Positions 15,328-25,020 of a stretch of 58,477 nt of DNA are shown one piece after another. A program made the translations under genes and the position numbers. Within the stretch, counting starts at the first letter, position 1, and the number at the start of each line of letters is the position of its first letter. Source of the stretch: Sphingobacterium sp. (GTDB taxonomy: Bacteria > Bacteroidota > Bacteroidia > Sphingobacteriales > Sphingobacteriaceae); the NCBI GenBank assembly GCA_022712315.1, contig JALAGS010000202.1:1-58477 (forward strand). Reading direction: 5' to 3'. The notes under the pieces were generated by a model. That model was given only the letters and a program-made list of their open reading frames with translations, was not told the DNA's origin and did no database searches.

Positions 15328-16827
15328 TTTCAAGAGCGGATCGAGATATTCGCGACTATTGCTCAATCTTGGAACCTTATTTTGTCCACCTAGCTTACCT
15401 CTCGATTTCATCCACTTATAGAAGGTATTTTCGGGTGCATTGTGCACAATCGGTGGCCGAAGAGCCATATTCTTAAAACGTTTGGCATCGTAATCCGAAT
15501 TGATTTCACGGAGTTTTGCGTCTAATATCTCACAAAAACGCTTAAAATCATTGGGTTGCTGTTCAAATTCAATGACCCATTCATGTGCTCCAGCTTCGGC
15601 ATCTTTAAAATAGACAGGTCCGGCTGTATAATCTTTTATACGTGCCTGTGTCAATTTGCTTGCTTCGGCAAGCGCCTGTTCGGCATTGTCAACAATAACC
15701 TCTTCACCAAACGTATTGATGTATTGTTTGGTGCGACCGGAGATCTGGAAACGATAAGGCGACAATGAAGTGAACTTGATGGTATCTCCGATTTTATAAC
15801 GCCATAAACCAGCGTTGGTAGAGATGATCAATGCATAGTTTTTACCGAGTTCCACCTGATCCAAACGTAAAGTGGACGGATTTTCTTCATGCATATGTTC
15901 TGTCGGCAAGAATTCGTAATAGATGCCATAATCCAGCATAAGGAGTAGATCTTCCGAATCAGATTGATCCTGTAAACCAAAATATCCTTCGGAGGCATTA
16001 TAATTCTCCAGATAATACATGTTGTCCGATGGGATTAATTTTTGGAACTGCTCGCGGTAAGGTTTGAAGCTTACCCCGCCATGGCCATAAAATTCTAGAT
16101 TTGGCCAGACCTCCAAGAGATTGTCTTTGCCTGTAATCTCCAGGATACGCTTGGCCATAACAATATTCCAGGTCGGTACGCCCGCTAGGCTCGTTACGTT
16201 TTCTTTAATCGTTATTTGGGCAATTTGCTCAATTTTCTCCTCAAAGTTAGGGTTTAGCGTAACCTCCATATTGGGAGTTCGCTTAAATTCAGCCCAAAAA
16301 GGAAGGTTACGGATGAGGATCGATGAAAGATCCCCATAATATGAATCCGGACTGAAATTGTTTATTTGCGAGGACCCGCCAATAACGACAGATTTTCCGG
16401 TAAAAACACGATTTTCGGGCCTATTATGACAATAGATCGTCAGCATATCCTTGCCCCCTTGAAAATGACATTCCTCGAGTGCTTCTTCACTGACAGGAAT
16501 AAATTTGCTGCGATCAGATGTGGTACCTGAAGATTTTGCAAACCATTTGATATCGGAGGGCCACAGGATATTCTGTTCGCCTTTTATCATGCGGTCTACA
16601 TAACCTTTGATATCATCATAATCCTGTATCGGGACACGTTCCTTGAAAATCTCCGGTGTCAAAATACTGGTGTAGTCGTATTTTTTTCCCCACTCCGTCG
16701 CCTCAGCAGTGGCAATTAAACTCTGGAACCATTCTTCTTGTACATCGTGTGGGTATTTCATGAAAAGTTCAATCTGGTGGATTCTTTTTTTCATGAACCA
16801 AGTAAAAATGGAGTTTAATAAGGCCAT
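15313..16827 (-). CDS. GH3 family acyl-adenylating protein
   Basis: This 504-aa member of the GH3 superfamily belongs to the ANL adenylate-forming fold. Plant members conjugate amino acids to jasmonate or auxin; the role of bacterial members is mostly unknown. The P-loop FAKSSGTTSDRSKFIPVS lies near residues 95-112. YNASEGYFGLQD near 285 supplies the nucleotide-binding acidic residue. TNAGLWRYKIGDTIKFTS near 345 and INTFGEEVIVDNAEQAL near 375 are family motifs. It follows lptB after 21 nt and is likely transcribed from recJ through lptB. The substrate is unknown. Confidence 0.85.
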   Translation of the reverse strand: MALLNSIFTWFMKKRIHQIELFMKYPHDVQEEWFQSLIATAEATEWGKKYDYTSILTPEIFKERVPIQDYDDIKGYVDRMIKGEQNILWPSDIKWFAKSSGTTSDRSKFIPVSEEALEECHFQGGKDMLTIYCHNRPENRVFTGKSVVIGGSSQINNFSPDSYYGDLSSILIRNLPFWAEFKRTPNMEVTLNPNFEEKIEQIAQITIKENVTSLAGVPTWNIVMAKRILEITGKDNLLEVWPNLEFYGHGGVSFKPYREQFQKLIPSDNMYYLENYNASEGYFGLQDQSDSEDLLLMLDYGIYYEFLPTEHMHEENPSTLRLDQVELGKNYALIISTNAGLWRYKIGDTIKFTSLSPYRFQISGRTKQYINTFGEEVIVDNAEQALAEASKLTQARIKDYTAGPVYFKDAEAGAHEWVIEFEQQPNDFKRFCEILDAKLREINSDYDAKRFKNMALRPPIVHNAPENTFYKWMKSRGKLGGQNKVPRLSNSREYLDPLLKILTE

Positions 16828-16848
16828 AGGGGAGATCTGCTTTAATCT

Positions 16849-17583
16849 TTAAAATTTTTTCCTTCTTAATTCAAAATGACGACCGAGGTAAAATTTTCGG
16901 GCGAGTTCATTATCTGCAATTTCCTCAGGTGTACCTGTTAACATAATCTTTCCTTCGGTGAGGAGATAGGCCCTATCCGTGATCGATAATGTTTCCTGTA
17001 CGTTGTGATCGGTAATTAAGATGCCAATATTACGGGTTTTGAGTTTGGCCACAATCGTCTGAATCTCTTCCACGGCAATCGGGTCAACCCCTGCAAAAGG
17101 CTCATCCAAAAGAATAAAAGATGGATTTGCAGCTAATGCTCTCGCAATTTCAGTACGTCGACGTTCCCCCCCGGATAATAGATCACCTCTGTTTTTGCGG
17201 ACGCGGTGTAAACTGAATTCGGTCAGCAGTTCTTCCAGTTTCGCTAGACGTTCCTCTTTATTCGGATAGTGGATTTCTAATACAGCCAGGATATTGTTTT
17301 CTACAGACAGCTTCCGGAAGACGGAAGCCTCTTGCGCTAAATACCCTATGCCACGTTGAGCACGCTGGTACATTGCATCTTGTGTAATTTCTTGATCATC
17401 GAGGAATACTTTACCTTCATTGGGCTTGATAAGACCAACAATCATATAGAAAGAAGTGGTTTTTCCCGCTCCATTAGGTCCCAATAATCCGACAATCTCT
17501 CCTTGTTCTACATGGAAGGAAACATTGTTGACAACGGTGCGTTGTTTATATTTTTTTATGAGATGTTCTGCCTTTAAAATCAT
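16849..17583 (-). CDS. lptB: LPS export ABC transporter ATPase LptB
   Basis: This cytoplasmic ATPase drives LptFG to pull lipopolysaccharide out of the inner membrane into the Lpt bridge. It is 244 aa. Walker A GPNGAGKTTSFYMIVG is near residue 35, the Q-loop in IGYLAQEASVFRKLSVENN near 80-100, and the ABC signature LLSGGERRRTEIARALA near 140. Walker B FILLDEPFAGVDP is near 160 and the switch His in TDHNVQETL near 195. AQEASVFRKLSVE and SGGERRR are characteristic of LptB over other ATPases. It is preceded by recJ (123-nt gap) and followed closely by the GH3 gene. Confidence 0.95.
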   Translation of the reverse strand: MILKAEHLIKKYKQRTVVNNVSFHVEQGEIVGLLGPNGAGKTTSFYMIVGLIKPNEGKVFLDDQEITQDAMYQRAQRGIGYLAQEASVFRKLSVENNILAVLEIHYPNKEERLAKLEELLTEFSLHRVRKNRGDLLSGGERRRTEIARALAANPSFILLDEPFAGVDPIAVEEIQTIVAKLKTRNIGILITDHNVQETLSITDRAYLLTEGKIMLTGTPEEIADNELARKFYLGRHFELRRKKF

Positions 17584-17706
17584 CTTCGTGGAATGTCTTG
17601 TGTTTTATGGTATGCTTTCATACGTGGTTTTCAATCCCGTATGCGGGTTCTTTGCCTCGGACAAAACTTGTGTAAATATATTTAATATCTTCTTACTATT
17701 GCAATA

Positions 17707-19407
17707 CTAATACTTAATCCCTTTGATGTTTAGCTGTAAGTTTCTTTTGTTGCGCCATACATTCTCTTCAATACTGTAGCAGATATCGAAGCTTTGACCA
17801 GAATTGATATGTGTGATATGTTCGGCCAGTCCAAAACCAATGCAGTCAAATGAAGGGGAGTCTTCCTGAACAACAGTCATTTTGAGATGGTTGGTACCTA
17901 CGATGAAGGCTTGTCCTACTGAGTTTACCTTTTTACTGAGAAAAATAGGGGATTCATTCTGGGGTCCGAAGGGCTCAAACTGTTGGAGGATCCGGAAAAA
18001 TTTAGCGTCGATATCCTTCAAGGCTAACTTTGCATCGATCAAAATTTCCTGTGTAAGCATTTCCGGACTGATACGTCGCGATACCACTTCCTCAAAACGA
18101 TCCTGGAATAATGTGACATTATCTAAAGACATGGTCAATCCGGCAGCATATTTATGACCACCAAATTGTTCCAGTAGATCAGCGCATTCGTTCAACGCCT
18201 CATATAAATCAAAACCCAGTACCGAACGACAGGAGCCCGCAATATGGCCATTTGTTTCAGTCAATATAATTGTCGGACGGTAATATTTTTCGGTCAGACG
18301 GGAGGCTACGATACCAATAACTCCCTTATGCCAGTCTGCTTTATACAATACCGTGGATTTACGGCTTTTAAGCAGGGCATTATCTTCAATGAGCGCAAGT
18401 GCTTCTTCTGTTATTTTGAGGTCAAAATCTTTACGTACATTGTTTTGATCGTCTATGCTCGAACTAAAATCTTTGGCTTCTTGCAGCGATTTGGAGATTA
18501 GAAGTTTGACAGCGTCCTTTGCATGATCTATTCTCCCCGCGGCATTGATACGGGGACCGATCTGGAACACAATGTCATTAACAGTAAAGATCTTCGTTCG
18601 GTTGTTGGATAAGTCAATCAGTGCCTTTAATCCGACGCAAGGATTCGTGTTGAGTTTGATCAGGCCAAAGTGGCTGAGTATTCTGTTTTCACCGGTAATC
18701 GGGACGATATCTGACGCAATACTGACGGCCACGAGATCTAGAAATTGATAGCAGGCATTGATATCCATGCCGTTGGTCAGTATAAAAGCCTGAATAATCT
18801 TAAAGCCAATTCCACAGCCTGAAAGTTCTTTATAGGGATATTCACAATCTGCACGTTTGGGATCCAATACGGCATAGGCTTTGGGCAGCTCTTCACCGGG
18901 AAGATGATGGTCGCCAATAATGAAATCAATCCCTTTACTGTTTGCGTAATCTATTTTATCTATTGCCTTGATACCACAGTCCAGGGCGATAATCAAGCTG
19001 AAACCATTGGCTGCTGCGTAGTCGATTCCTTGTGTAGAGATGCCATACCCTTCGGCATAGCGGTCTGGGATATAAAACTCCAGCTGACTATGAAATTCTC
19101 TGAAAAAACTATAAACAACGGCTACCGCAGTCGTACCGTCCACATCATAGTCTCCATAGATCAGAATTTTTTCTTTGTTACCGATGGCCTGGATAATACG
19201 GGTGATGGCTTTCTCCATATCCCGCATCAAAAATGGATCGTGCAAATCTGATAATTGAGGTCTAAAAAACTGTTTTGATTCGCCAAAGGTCCCAATTCCC
19301 CTGCTTACGAGCAACTCTGCCAATACAGTGTTGATGTTTAATTCCTCGCGCAGTTTGTTGGTTATTTTGACATCAGTTTTAGATTTTAGTACCCACCTTT
19401 TTTGCAT
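17707..19407 (-). CDS. recJ: Single-stranded-DNA-specific exonuclease RecJ
   Basis: RecJ degrades single-stranded DNA 5' to 3' in recombination and mismatch/base-excision repair. The protein is 567 aa. Metal-binding motifs of the DHH family are present: YGDYDVDGTTAV near residue 82, ALDCGIKA near 140, GDHHLPGEELP near 165, and AVSIASDIVPITGENR near 225. The DHHA1 motif GGHKYAAGLTM lies near 420, and the C-terminal OB-like region is present. I use the ATG at 19407 (MQKRWVLK); the frame extends only to a TTG at 19419. The gene is divergent from the metallo-hydrolase gene. Confidence 0.96.
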   Translation of the reverse strand: MQKRWVLKSKTDVKITNKLREELNINTVLAELLVSRGIGTFGESKQFFRPQLSDLHDPFLMRDMEKAITRIIQAIGNKEKILIYGDYDVDGTTAVAVVYSFFREFHSQLEFYIPDRYAEGYGISTQGIDYAAANGFSLIIALDCGIKAIDKIDYANSKGIDFIIGDHHLPGEELPKAYAVLDPKRADCEYPYKELSGCGIGFKIIQAFILTNGMDINACYQFLDLVAVSIASDIVPITGENRILSHFGLIKLNTNPCVGLKALIDLSNNRTKIFTVNDIVFQIGPRINAAGRIDHAKDAVKLLISKSLQEAKDFSSSIDDQNNVRKDFDLKITEEALALIEDNALLKSRKSTVLYKADWHKGVIGIVASRLTEKYYRPTIILTETNGHIAGSCRSVLGFDLYEALNECADLLEQFGGHKYAAGLTMSLDNVTLFQDRFEEVVSRRISPEMLTQEILIDAKLALKDIDAKFFRILQQFEPFGPQNESPIFLSKKVNSVGQAFIVGTNHLKMTVVQEDSPSFDCIGFGLAEHITHINSGQSFDICYSIEENVWRNKRNLQLNIKGIKY

Positions 19408-19414
19408 ATCTTTG
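19407..19414 (+). promoter_or_regulatory. -7 element TATCTTTG (divergent promoter)
   Basis: On the plus strand TATCTTTG matches TAnnTTTG and precedes the metallo-hydrolase start by about 110 nt. It overlaps the recJ start region. The -33 element is unclear. Confidence 0.3.
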
Positions 19415-19521
19415 CACAATATTTTAAGTGTAAATATACGTTTTAAGGCTGGACTTACCTAATTCCTAAACCCGGTATTGGTTCGCTGTTGCTTAACGTG
19501 CATATTCCCAATGTTTTAAAT

Positions 19522-20304
19522 ATGGTGCAGGCTTATTCTTTATATGAAGGTTCTTTTTCAGTAGACAAGAGTAGAAAATTTATCCCCTTTGATCCGTTAA
19601 TAGATAAGCCTCAGGATCGTCCTGGCTCCCTATTTATTCAAGTTCACCCTTTTTTGATTGAAACTGATGCGGGGCTTGTATTATTTGATACCGGTTTGGG
19701 CTATACCGATGAAAATGGTGGACTGCAGTTGCATGCTAATATCCGTAAGCAGGGTTTCACTCCAGCAGATGTGAAATATGTGTTGATGTCTCATCTTCAT
19801 AAAGATCATGCTGGCGGAATGGTGACATTTGAAAACGAGACTGGACGTGTCGCATTTCCTGAAGCAGAGTATATTGTCCAGCGTGGCGAATGGGAGGATG
19901 CCTATTCCGGAATCTCCAGTTCATATCGGACAGAGATTTTTGATGTCATTCAACGCAGTGGAAATTTGGTTCTGGTAGAAGGCGCTGGAGAGATAAATGC
20001 CGAAATCAGCTACGCGCTCAATGGTGGACATACAGCACATCATCAGGCATTTCACATTCAGACCCGTGGTGAGCATTATTTCTTTGGCGGTGATGTGTTG
20101 CCTGAGCCAGAAGAGATTTTTCATAACTATGTTGCCAAATATGATTTTGATGGCCGGCGCTCCAAAGAGCTGCGTCAGGCGTATTGGGCAGAAGGCGCAC
20201 CAGCAGGCTGGATTTTTTTATTTTACCACTCAAAAAACATCAGCATCGGCCGTAGTCAGCTCCGTGAAGATGGTACCTATAAGCTGATGGATGCAAATTC
20301 ATAA
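19522..20304 (+). CDS. MBL-fold metallo-hydrolase
   Basis: This 260-aa metallo-beta-lactamase-fold hydrolase resembles the AttM/AiiA N-acyl-homoserine-lactonase and related Zn-dependent groups. The metal motif SHLHKDHAGG lies near residues 90-99, a further ligand His in NGGHTAHHQ near 170-180, and the bridging Asp in FFGGDVLP near 195. VLFDTGLGY near 65 is the usual preceding strand. I chose the ATG at 19522 (MVQAYSLYEGSFSVD); the frame extends to a TTG at 19489. Substrate cannot be told: a lactonase role would need experiment. The gene is convergent with susD across a terminator. Confidence 0.82.
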   Translation: MVQAYSLYEGSFSVDKSRKFIPFDPLIDKPQDRPGSLFIQVHPFLIETDAGLVLFDTGLGYTDENGGLQLHANIRKQGFTPADVKYVLMSHLHKDHAGGMVTFENETGRVAFPEAEYIVQRGEWEDAYSGISSSYRTEIFDVIQRSGNLVLVEGAGEINAEISYALNGGHTAHHQAFHIQTRGEHYFFGGDVLPEPEEIFHNYVAKYDFDGRRSKELRQAYWAEGAPAGWIFLFYHSKNISIGRSQLREDGTYKLMDANS

Positions 20305-20307
20305 AAG

Positions 20308-20345
20308 AAAAACCTCCATGGCCTATGCGGCACATGAAGGTTTTT
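20308..20345. terminator. Bidirectional terminator between metallo-hydrolase and susD
   Basis: The stem AAAAACCTCCATG / CATGAAGGTTTTT has one mismatch and a 12-nt loop. A-run and T-run arms serve both convergent genes. Confidence 0.75.
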
Positions 20346-20354
20346 AAGAAGGTT

Positions 20355-21977
20355 TTAGTAACCTGGATTTTGCGGGAAGGCTGCTCCGGTATTACTGTCA
20401 ATAACTTCCTGCGGTATCGGCCAAAGAATAAATTCTTTCTTGACGACGGCCTTTGACTGCGAATTCAGTGTTTGCACCCGGCGTAGGAAAACGTCCTCAC
20501 CGAAGCGGGCAAGTGTCATACGGCGCATTTCTTCACCGATAAGTTCTCTTGCGCGCTCGTCCAGAATGAAGTCTGCATTAACCGCTGAAGCATCGATTAA
20601 GGAGGCTTTTGCACGTGCACGGACTGCATTGATGGCATCCTTTGCTAGTGCTGGTTTATTGGCACGCCAATAAGCTTCAGCCAACAGCAGGTAAGTCTCC
20701 GCCAGACGCACTTTCACGCGATCCTTCATATTTCCTTCAAATGCAGGGTCGACAGCTGTTTTTCCATAGAAAAATTTGGTTGTTGTCGGGAATACGTTGC
20801 CTGATTCCTTGATTGCATCCGTAAGTTCGATTTTCTTTCCATAGAGTTCAGGTACGGAAGGATCATTATAATACCAATCGCGTTTGATATTGAAAGAGGA
20901 GTTTCTGACATCTTGTTTTTCATAACTATCCAACCACCATTGATAAGGACGTACATGTCCAAGACCTCTTCCGCCAAGGGAATCAGCCAGAGCAAATCCC
21001 TTTTGCTGTGAGTAGAAAGGTACCCAGGCACGCTTGCTCCAATCGGTGTAGCGGTCACCACCGCCTTGTGTATTGTATTCTAATTGGATGGCCCAAATTG
21101 TTTCTTGGTTACCAGAACTGCGATTTTGATTGTTTTCGATAAACATATCGTGGAAATAATCTCCGGCTTTATCTTTTTCGGCGCCGAATCGCTGCTCATT
21201 TAACTTAAAGAAACCGCTTTGAATCACTTTGTTGGCAGCCTCTGCTGCTAAATCTGGCTGTCCAGCTTCGATATATGCCTCTGCGAGGTAGTGTAAGGCA
21301 GCCCATTTTGTCAATTTACCCTCCTGGATTGTTCCTGGATTGTCAGGTAGATTTTCGCTCGCGTATTTAAGGTCTTCAATCATGTGCGTCAGGATTTCAG
21401 CTTTCGGCGTGCGGGTGAAATCGCGGCGTGGTGTTTCCGATACTTTGTCTACCCAGGGCACATCACCATACAGATTGACTAAGTAACGATAGCTATAGGC
21501 GCGGAAGAAACGGGCTGTTGCTTCCACACGTTTTGGGTCGTTATCTTTGTCTGTCCAGCTGATGCCATCCTTCTTTAAGGCTTCTAGGATCGTGTTGGTA
21601 TTGCCGATAAAGCCGTAGGCATATTTCCAATAATTGCGCACATAAGATGAGGCGGGATTTAGCGTATAATTGCTAAAAGGGGCCAATGTAGCATCTGTTC
21701 CTGTGGTTTTGATGGCAACAATATCTGTTCCAACCTGTAGCGCCTCTTGCGGTGTTGCACCTTGGGAAAAGATACTTCCATTCCAGGTCAGGAATTCCAT
21801 GCGTGCATAAGAATATAAGCCATTTAGTCCAGTTTCGAATCCTTTTGTATTAATATAAGTATTATCTGGCGACTGAAAACTGCTGGTGTCTTCATTTAAG
21901 AAGTTTTTGCTGCAACCCGTAAAAAGTAAGCTTAGGCCGGCTAGCATTGCATATAAAGTTGTATTTCTTTTCTTCAT
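20355..21977 (-). CDS. RagB/SusD family outer-membrane lipoprotein
   Basis: SusD-type proteins form the lid over a SusC TonB-dependent channel on the cell surface and bind the nutrient, usually a glycan or peptide. This one is 541 aa from the ATG at 21977. The lipoprotein signal ends LSLLFTGC, so Cys24 would be lipidated. The family features are present: the TPR-like helices RVEATARFFRAYSYRYLVNL near 160, LTKWAALHYLAEAYIEAGQ near 230, and the C-terminal RLAETYLLLAEAYWRANKP near 440 and LDERARELIGEEMRRMTLAR near 490. Stop is close to the window's terminator. It follows susC after 13 nt. The start at 22004 would overlap susC and bypass the signal peptide. Confidence 0.94.
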   Translation of the reverse strand: MKKRNTTLYAMLAGLSLLFTGCSKNFLNEDTSSFQSPDNTYINTKGFETGLNGLYSYARMEFLTWNGSIFSQGATPQEALQVGTDIVAIKTTGTDATLAPFSNYTLNPASSYVRNYWKYAYGFIGNTNTILEALKKDGISWTDKDNDPKRVEATARFFRAYSYRYLVNLYGDVPWVDKVSETPRRDFTRTPKAEILTHMIEDLKYASENLPDNPGTIQEGKLTKWAALHYLAEAYIEAGQPDLAAEAANKVIQSGFFKLNEQRFGAEKDKAGDYFHDMFIENNQNRSSGNQETIWAIQLEYNTQGGGDRYTDWSKRAWVPFYSQQKGFALADSLGGRGLGHVRPYQWWLDSYEKQDVRNSSFNIKRDWYYNDPSVPELYGKKIELTDAIKESGNVFPTTTKFFYGKTAVDPAFEGNMKDRVKVRLAETYLLLAEAYWRANKPALAKDAINAVRARAKASLIDASAVNADFILDERARELIGEEMRRMTLARFGEDVFLRRVQTLNSQSKAVVKKEFILWPIPQEVIDSNTGAAFPQNPGY

Positions 21978-21990
21978 GATGTTGATGTGT

Positions 21991-24900
21991 TTAGAATTGG
22001 ACATTTACTCCCAAAGAGAATGTTCTCGCAACCGGATAAGGGCTGGCGATGTTAGTTGTCGTTGGATTACCTGTCGTCGAACTTACGCTCAATGCTTCTA
22101 CGTTGTAACCTTTGATCTTAGAGAATGTATAGAGGTTGCGTGCATTGATAAATGCTTTGATAGAAGAGAGGTTCAGTTTTTTTAGAAAATCTCCATCAAA
22201 GGTATAGCCTAGGCTAAAGTCTCTGATTCGCCAGTACGATGAATTGATGTAGTAGGTATGATTGTTTACAGGTGTGTATCCAGGCGATGGAATATCCGTA
22301 TTTGTACGCTCTGGTGTCCAGTAAGGCATGTCAGCAAGATAATTAGCACCGTTGTTAGGTAAGAAACGTTCGATATTTTTGAAATCATCTATTTTCGTTC
22401 CACCAAAAGCTCCATTCATAAAGAAGGATAGGGAGAAATTCTTGTAGGTGAAGTCATTGCCGATACCAAGTGTATAAGGCGATATTTTGTTCCCCATCAT
22501 GGTACGATCATTGGCATCAATTTTACCATCGTTGTTCAAATCTGCTAGCTTGGCGTCGCCAGGTTTCGCTTTAGGTTGATATGAATTTGCGATGTCGTCG
22601 CCCTCTTGCCATACACCAATGACTTTATAGTCATAGAAAATACGAATTGGCTTTCCGATTAACCAGGCATTGGTTAAATCATCTTTTCCATCAGCGCGCA
22701 GTTTGGTGATTTTGTTGTTGTTGTTGGCAAATGTGGTATTAACATTCCATTGAAAATTATCATTTTTGACCGGTATGGCATTTAAGGTAACTTCGATCCC
22801 TTTGTTGGAAGTTTCGCCGATGTTGGTTAAAATAGTATTATAACCATTCATGACAGGGACCTGTTCACTTAATAAAAGATCCGATGTTTTTGAGGAGTAG
22901 TAGTCGATCGTTCCTGAAAGTCGGTTCTTAAGAATACCAAAATCCAGACCAAGATTTAACGATGCTGTCGTTTCCCAAGTTAGATTGCTTCCACGGCCAT
23001 TGAAATTCATCACGAGTCCTTTGACCGGATCAAGACCATAGATATAATCTACGTTGGTCAGACGGTCGTAGGTTTGATAAGGAGACACCGCCTGGTTTCC
23101 ATTCTTACCATAAGAAACACGAAGTTTTAACAGATCGAAATAGTCTTGCACGTTTCCTTCTTTAGAAATTACCCAGGCGCCCGCCACCGACGGAAAAAAT
23201 GCATATCTATTGTTGATAGAAAATGCACTATAACCATCCGAACGACCGGTCAATGTTAATAGGTAGCGATCCTTAAAAGCGTAGTTTATTCTTCCCATAT
23301 AGGAAATCATCGCTGTATTTTGGAGATTGGATTCGATCTTGAGATTTTTAGATGCAGAAGCCATGTTGTTATATCCAGCATCTGATACAAAATCGTCTCC
23401 ATTCATTCTTGAAGTTTTTAGATTGGTCTTCTGCGAAGAATAGAGGCCCACAACGTTGATCTTATGGTCACCAAAGGTACGGTCATAAGTCAAGAGATTT
23501 TCCCAGGTCCAGTCCCAGAAATGCTCGTTATAAATGGAACCGGTACCATTCACACCGCGTCCAGTGACCGTATTTGAACCGTAGTAAGAGTTCTCGTTGA
23601 CATTTCTATAGTTTGTTCCGAAAGTGGTTTTGAAACTTAATCCTTCAATAGGGAGTTTCACATCAAGCCAGGTATTTGCATAGACTGTTCTTCGTGTCTG
23701 ATCCCACTGACCTTTTTCGTCTGCGAATGGATGTGCCCAAAGTGTTTGTGCATACATTGGGTACGTAACAGCAGTACCATCGGCATCGCGGTTTTTACTG
23801 TAAGGAGAAAGTTTGACAACACTTTCGAGGTTGGGCTGTACGCCATCGCGGTTGCCTTGAGAAGCTTGCATGGTCATTCCTAACTTTAACCAGGAGCTTA
23901 AGCTTTGGTTGAGGTTTAGATTGACATTGTATCTTTCATATGGGGTGTTTTTTACCACTCCATCTTGATTGAGGTAACTGACAGAGGCATAATAATCGGA
24001 TTTATCCGTTCCGCCTGAAAAGCTGAGCTGATGTTCCTGGACTGGTGCGCCGCTATTAAATACTTCATCCTGCCAATTGACTTCTTCTCCTTTTTTGTAC
24101 TGTTCCAAAACGTTGGCAAAAAGATAATTCTCCGGATTAAGCTGGTCGCCGGTTTTTCCTTTTGAAGCCTGGTAATCACGCATAAATTGGATGTACTGTG
24201 GACCATTCATCAATTTAAGGCGGCGTTCCACACTTTGAACCCCAAAATAACCGTTATAATTAATGCGCGCTTTTCCTGCCGCTCCTTTTTTCGAAGTGAT
24301 GAGGATAACGCCATTTGCAGCTCTTGAACCATAGATTGCAGTAGATGATGCATCTTTCAATACCGAAATACTGGCAATTGTATTGGAGGAGATATCACCT
24401 AGGGAACCGCTAAAAGGAATACCATCTAAGATAATTAGCGGGGCGTTGGAAGCTGAGATCGAGTTCTCGCCCCGAATATTGATGGAGGCTGTTTCTCCTG
24501 GTTTGGCCGATCCTGAATTGATCGCCAGACCAGAAATTTTACCTTGAAGTTTGTCGACAACATTTGGTGAGTTTATTCGCTCCAGCGATTTTGCTTCTAC
24601 TGTCGCGATACTTCCTGTTAAATCGCTTTTTTTCTGTTTACCATAACCCACGACCACGACTTCATCCAAAACGTCCTCGGACTTCGTTAAGGTTATTTGT
24701 GCTGCTTGTGAGGCAGGAACTTCTTTGGCTGTAAATCCGACGGAGTTAAATGTTAGGATGGCACTTTTTGAACTGACGTTCAGTGAGAAGACACCGTCTT
24801 GATTAGTTGTCGTGGCTGCTGCTTTGCCTTTCTCGGAGACGGTAACGCCGCTTATTGGTTTCCCGTTTTCATCAACGACCTTACCGGAAATAGCTTGCTG

Positions 24901-25020
24901 GAAAGGTGAAGGGGTTGTTATTGCTACCAAGTTTCGTGGATTCGCAACCCCGTAAACAGGTGCCACTAATGACAGAATTGATAAGGGTGTCAGAAGGATG
25001 AGATGACTCTTTTTGACCAT
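21991..25020 (-). CDS. SusC/RagA family TonB-linked outer membrane protein
   Basis: This 1009-aa outer membrane transporter pairs with the following SusD-like lipoprotein to import a nutrient using TonB energy. I chose the ATG at 25020, which gives a signal peptide ending near APVYGVA. Residues about 50-135 form a carboxypeptidase-D-like domain (GKVVDENGKPISGVTVSEKG). The TonB box/plug region follows (VVVGYGKQKKSDLTGSIATV), then INIRGENSISASNAPLIILDG and SRAANGVILITSKKG, SusC signatures. The rest is a beta-barrel ending in LGVNVQF with a terminal Phe. No glycoside hydrolase, peptidase, sigma factor or sensor lies next to the pair, so the substrate is unknown. Confidence 0.95.
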   Translation of the reverse strand: MVKKSHLILLTPLSILSLVAPVYGVANPRNLVAITTPSPFQQAISGKVVDENGKPISGVTVSEKGKAAATTTNQDGVFSLNVSSKSAILTFNSVGFTAKEVPASQAAQITLTKSEDVLDEVVVVGYGKQKKSDLTGSIATVEAKSLERINSPNVVDKLQGKISGLAINSGSAKPGETASINIRGENSISASNAPLIILDGIPFSGSLGDISSNTIASISVLKDASSTAIYGSRAANGVILITSKKGAAGKARINYNGYFGVQSVERRLKLMNGPQYIQFMRDYQASKGKTGDQLNPENYLFANVLEQYKKGEEVNWQDEVFNSGAPVQEHQLSFSGGTDKSDYYASVSYLNQDGVVKNTPYERYNVNLNLNQSLSSWLKLGMTMQASQGNRDGVQPNLESVVKLSPYSKNRDADGTAVTYPMYAQTLWAHPFADEKGQWDQTRRTVYANTWLDVKLPIEGLSFKTTFGTNYRNVNENSYYGSNTVTGRGVNGTGSIYNEHFWDWTWENLLTYDRTFGDHKINVVGLYSSQKTNLKTSRMNGDDFVSDAGYNNMASASKNLKIESNLQNTAMISYMGRINYAFKDRYLLTLTGRSDGYSAFSINNRYAFFPSVAGAWVISKEGNVQDYFDLLKLRVSYGKNGNQAVSPYQTYDRLTNVDYIYGLDPVKGLVMNFNGRGSNLTWETTASLNLGLDFGILKNRLSGTIDYYSSKTSDLLLSEQVPVMNGYNTILTNIGETSNKGIEVTLNAIPVKNDNFQWNVNTTFANNNNKITKLRADGKDDLTNAWLIGKPIRIFYDYKVIGVWQEGDDIANSYQPKAKPGDAKLADLNNDGKIDANDRTMMGNKISPYTLGIGNDFTYKNFSLSFFMNGAFGGTKIDDFKNIERFLPNNGANYLADMPYWTPERTNTDIPSPGYTPVNNHTYYINSSYWRIRDFSLGYTFDGDFLKKLNLSSIKAFINARNLYTFSKIKGYNVEALSVSSTTGNPTTTNIASPYPVARTFSLGVNVQF

